Assembly: GCF_030718085.1 (NCBI RefSeq)
Contig: NZ_JAVAJF010000001.1
Location: forward strand, 496,001-560,000
Length of the DNA: 64,000 nucleotides
Direction: 5' to 3'
Source of the DNA: Marinobacter sp. MDS2
Lineage (GTDB): Bacteria > Pseudomonadota > Gammaproteobacteria > Pseudomonadales > Oleiphilaceae
Below, one piece after another: positions 61,288-64,000 of the stretch (position 1 is the first letter of the stretch; every line of letters starts with the position of its first letter). The notes beneath the pieces were generated by a model that saw nothing but the letters and a program-made list of their open reading frames with translations, did not search any database and was not told the DNA's origin. The translations under genes and the position numbers were made by a program.

Positions 61288-62325
61288 TCAGTCTTCGATG
61301 AACACCAGGCTCTCTTCGGAATCTGCCGCTTCCAAACGCCCCAACGGCTGAAGCTCCAATCCTTGCTCTCGGGCTGCCGCTTCAAACGCTTCGCGACGAT
61401 TTTCCGCCACGCTCACCATCAATCCACCACTGGTTTGCGGATCACAGAACAGCAATTTATCCGCCTCGGTCATACCTGAAATGGCGTTACCGAAAGCCGC
61501 CGCATTGCGGTGCGTGCCACCGGGAATGCAGTCTGCATCAATATAGGGCTGCAAATTAGGCAAGGTGGGGATGGCCTTACGGCTAACGGTGGCTTTCACG
61601 CCGCTGCCACGACAAATCTCCAGCAAGTGCCCCGCCAGGCCAAAGCCGGTGACATCGGTCATCGCACTCACACCTTCGATCTGGGAGAACACCTCACCCA
61701 CTTTATTCAGAGTCGACATATTCTCGACCGCAACCGCCAAATCGTCCGGCGACACTTTACCCTTCTTCGAAGCGCTGGTGAGAATGCCCACGCCCAGAGG
61801 TTTGGTGAGATACAGAAGATCCCCCGCCTTGGCTGTGTCGTTGCGAATAATACGGTCAACATTCACCGTACCGGTAACGGCCAAACCGAAAATCGGTTCC
61901 GGCGAATCAATGCTGTGTCCACCCGCAAGCGCAATGCCCGCTTCAGCGCACACCGCACGGCCGCCATCGATCACCTTGGCGGCAATCTCTGGTGCCAGCT
62001 CGTTCACCGGCCAACCCAGAATCGCAATCGCCATCACCGGCTTTCCGCCCATGGCATACACATCGCTGATTGCGTTTGCCGCAGCAATTCGACCGAAATC
62101 GAACGGATCATCCACCACCGGCATAAAGAAGTCTGTGGTACTGATAACGCCCACACCGTTGCCGATATCGGCGACCGCTGCATCATCACGACTATCGTTG
62201 CCTACCAGCAATTTCGGGTCATGAAAATCCGGCATGTCCGTGTGAAGAATTCGATCAAGAACGTCTGGAGCAATCTTGCAGCCACAGCCCGCACCATGGC
62301 TGAACTCGGTCAATTTGATAGACAA
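61288..62325 (-). CDS. selD: Selenide, water dikinase
   Basis: 345 aa, TTG start with AAGGAAG upstream. It makes selenophosphate for selenocysteine and selenouridine. The catalytic region HGAGCGCKI has Cys14 and Lys17, matching E. coli Cys17 and Lys20, so this is the cysteine form with no in-frame UGA. Later [17 protein letters not shown] and [13 protein letters not shown] segments are present. It is divergent from the PLP enzyme gene. Confidence 0.95.
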   Translation of the reverse strand: MSIKLTEFSHGAGCGCKIAPDVLDRILHTDMPDFHDPKLLVGNDSRDDAAVADIGNGVGVISTTDFFMPVVDDPFDFGRIAAANAISDVYAMGGKPVMAIAILGWPVNELAPEIAAKVIDGGRAVCAEAGIALAGGHSIDSPEPIFGLAVTGTVNVDRIIRNDTAKAGDLLYLTKPLGVGILTSASKKGKVSPDDLAVAVENMSTLNKVGEVFSQIEGVSAMTDVTGFGLAGHLLEICRGSGVKATVSRKAIPTLPNLQPYIDADCIPGGTHRNAAAFGNAISGMTEADKLLFCDPQTSGGLMVSVAENRREAFEAAAREQGLELQPLGRLEAADSEESLVFIED

Positions 62326-62434
62326 GGTTTCTTCCTTCTATACGTTACGGAGTGAGCTTGGGTTTTTGCTAGTATACCCAGAACCAACAAATTTACAGAT
62401 CAGCACACTTTGCAGCCACCACACAGGAACGTCA

Positions 62435-63619
62435 ATGAGTAATCCAGCCAGCAAGCCAGATCACCAGGGCCCCGCCACCCGCATCATCCACAACCAGCGC
62501 CATAAAGACACCTTTGGCAGCCCCTACTCCCCCATTTACAACACCACCACATACCGGTTCGAGAACACCGCTGCCTTGCTCGACATGATCGAAGGTCGCA
62601 GCGAAGGCTATCTCTACACTCGCTGGGGCACCAACCCCAGCATTCAGGAGCTGGAACAAGGACTGGCAGGCTTGGAACAGGCTGAAGCTGCACTCGCGTT
62701 TGCCTCTGGTATGGCGGCAATTTCCGCGACCTTACTCACTCACGGCCGCAATGGCATAGTTTGCGTAGGCGACCTTTACGGCGGCACTCAAGCGTTTCTG
62801 GTCGATCAATGCCAAGCCTTGGGCATTCCAGTGACCTTCCTGTTTCGGGAAGAACAGAACCAGCTGGCAGACCACCTGGAACAACCCGGCAAACTGGTGT
62901 ACTTCGAAACACCGGCAAACCCCAACATGGCAATGCTGGACATTAACGCCATCGCGGAAACCGCCCACAAACACGACGCCCTGGTTGCCGTAGACAACAC
63001 CTTCGCCAGCCCCATCAACCAGAAGCCGCTGGGTCTAGGTGCCGACCTGGTGTTGCACAGCGCCAGCAAATATCTGGGCGGCCATAGTGACATCACCGCC
63101 GGTGCACTGATGACGTCGGCAGCACTTGCCAAACCCGTCGCCACTTGGCGCAAGAACCTGGGCCAACTCATCGCTCCGGAAACCGCTGCCCTGCTGTCAC
63201 GGAGCCTTCGCACACTGCCGGTCAGAATCCGCCAGCACAATGAGAACGCGATGCAGGTGGCCCAAGCGATGGAAACTCATCCGAAAGTCACCAAAGTACA
63301 CTACCCGGGACTGCCGTCCTTTGAAGGCCACGAGCTGGCCTGCAAGCAGATGACCGGCTTCGGCGGCATGCTCAGTATTGAAGTGGAAGGTGGCCAAGAG
63401 GCGGCAGCAAGGGTGGCCGACAGCCTCAAAGTGTTTCTTCTCGCCACCAGCCTTGGCGGCGTTGAAAGCCTCGTTAGCCAACCCAGCGCCACCAGCCATC
63501 ACGGCATCAGCCGCGAAGAGCGCCTCAAGCGCGGAATCGGCGATGGCATGTTGCGCCTGTCGGTAGGCCTGGAGGATGCGACCGACCTGATCGATGACCT
63601 GACACAAGCTCTGGGCTGA
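62435..63619 (+). CDS. PLP-dependent Cys/Met metabolism enzyme
   Basis: 394 aa from MSNPASKPDHQ (AGGAA site). Trans-sulfuration family: YTRWGTNPSIQELE, FASGMAAISATL, the Schiff-base Lys in SASKYLGGHSD, and a C-terminal SLGGVESLVSQPS. It could be cystathionine gamma-synthase, a gamma-lyase or a sulfhydrylase; sequence reading alone does not separate these. It is divergent from selD. A weak hairpin without a T-run lies at 63,628-63,661. Confidence 0.87.
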   Translation: MSNPASKPDHQGPATRIIHNQRHKDTFGSPYSPIYNTTTYRFENTAALLDMIEGRSEGYLYTRWGTNPSIQELEQGLAGLEQAEAALAFASGMAAISATLLTHGRNGIVCVGDLYGGTQAFLVDQCQALGIPVTFLFREEQNQLADHLEQPGKLVYFETPANPNMAMLDINAIAETAHKHDALVAVDNTFASPINQKPLGLGADLVLHSASKYLGGHSDITAGALMTSAALAKPVATWRKNLGQLIAPETAALLSRSLRTLPVRIRQHNENAMQVAQAMETHPKVTKVHYPGLPSFEGHELACKQMTGFGGMLSIEVEGGQEAAARVADSLKVFLLATSLGGVESLVSQPSATSHHGISREERLKRGIGDGMLRLSVGLEDATDLIDDLTQALG

Positions 63620-63782
63620 ACAATTTGGTGCGGCTTTCGTTCAATAAAGCGGGAGCCGCACAGCACTCACTGTCACTGCCAAAACGCCTGCTATACTTTT
63701 TGTAGCGCCTGGCTGGCCGGCCAAGCTCGAAGGGCACCTACCTTTTCGAGGTACCCGCCCCCTTTGAACGAGTGAAGCTGTC

Positions 63783-64000
63783 ATGCTCACCACCAATTAC
63801 TTTTACGCCTGCCTACTGGCAGCGTTATTAATTAACCCCGCCGACTCTAACGCCGAACTGCCAGATCGTGTCCAAATTGCCGCGATTTATGATGAGCCCA
63901 CCACAGCCGCAGGCGCAGCCATACTCAAGCGAGCCTATCAACGGCTAGGCGTAGATGCCTCAGTACTCATCACGCCCTCACGCAGAGCCTTGATGATGGC
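63783..64000 (+). CDS. Periplasmic solute-binding protein, N-terminal part
   Basis: This frame starts at ATG 63,783 and runs off the right edge (72 codons seen). A signal peptide (FYACLLAALLINPADSNA) is followed by RVQIAAIYDEPTTAAGAAIL and AYQRLGVDASV. That opening is typical of family-3 substrate-binding proteins, often stand-alone sensors in this group. TATACT at about 63,692 may be its -10 box. The ligand cannot be told. Confidence 0.75.
   Translation, partial: MLTTNYFYACLLAALLINPADSNAELPDRVQIAAIYDEPTTAAGAAILKRAYQRLGVDASVLITPSRRALMM

Overview
The window reads as a continuous piece of a gammaproteobacterial chromosome, most likely Marinobacter or a close relative. This is inferred from gene content and order: tig-clpP-clpX, the rne/rluC to tmk fatty-acid block, a FinR-like LysR gene divergent from fpr, malate synthase G, AcnB, and a divergent ppsA/ppsR pair. 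Coding density is high and every gene appears intact. I found no rRNA, transposase, prophage gene, integrase or CRISPR array. Genus level is inference; no search was possible.

Layout. 1-2,300: tig, clpP and the start of clpX on the minus strand (protein folding and proteolysis). 2,440-3,006: a four-tRNA operon (Pro-Arg-His-Leu) with a clear promoter and terminator. 3,174-9,498: folD, glcB, cysS, glnS. 9,658-18,948: ppiB-lpxH, then an envelope/osmotic group: an MscK-type channel, a lysozyme-like secreted protein, an LtaS/OpgB-like transferase with a membrane glycerophosphodiester phosphodiesterase, and a small membrane protein. 19,126-24,426: fpr with its probable LysR regulator, miaE, acnB. 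24,703-27,275: putP and an AraC regulator.

27,280-42,318: a long minus-strand block read, in transcription order, as rluC, HAD phosphatase, sppA, then (after the oppositely oriented maf) yceD, rpmF, plsX, fabD, fabG, acpP, fabF, pabC, mltG, tmk. It couples fatty acid and phospholipid synthesis to ribosome and envelope functions. rne runs divergently from rluC with a leader of about 0.5 kb. 42,321-49,095: a UPF0149 protein, a PHP phosphatase, YciI, an SH3 membrane protein, a PilZ protein, rraA, ppsA and its regulator ppsR. 49,161-55,791: an M16C peptidase, a small membrane protein, a PEGA-MORN protein, a tail-anchored response regulator, and a MobA-like nucleotidyltransferase.

55,891-64,000: an unusual double-domain QueD-like protein, tRNA-Glu and tRNA-Ala, gltX, znuA with a Zur-type palindrome, an AEC transporter, rnk, selD, a PLP sulfur-amino-acid enzyme, and the start of a periplasmic binding protein cut by the window edge.

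Most of the window is housekeeping. The least explained parts are: the LtaS-like/GDPD pair beside the lysozyme-like protein; the membrane-anchored response regulator after the PEGA-MORN protein; the QueD-like protein whose active-site residues are split between its two halves; and the non-coding structures (rne leader, a long hairpin downstream of acnB, a GGGGTCAGACCC palindrome).
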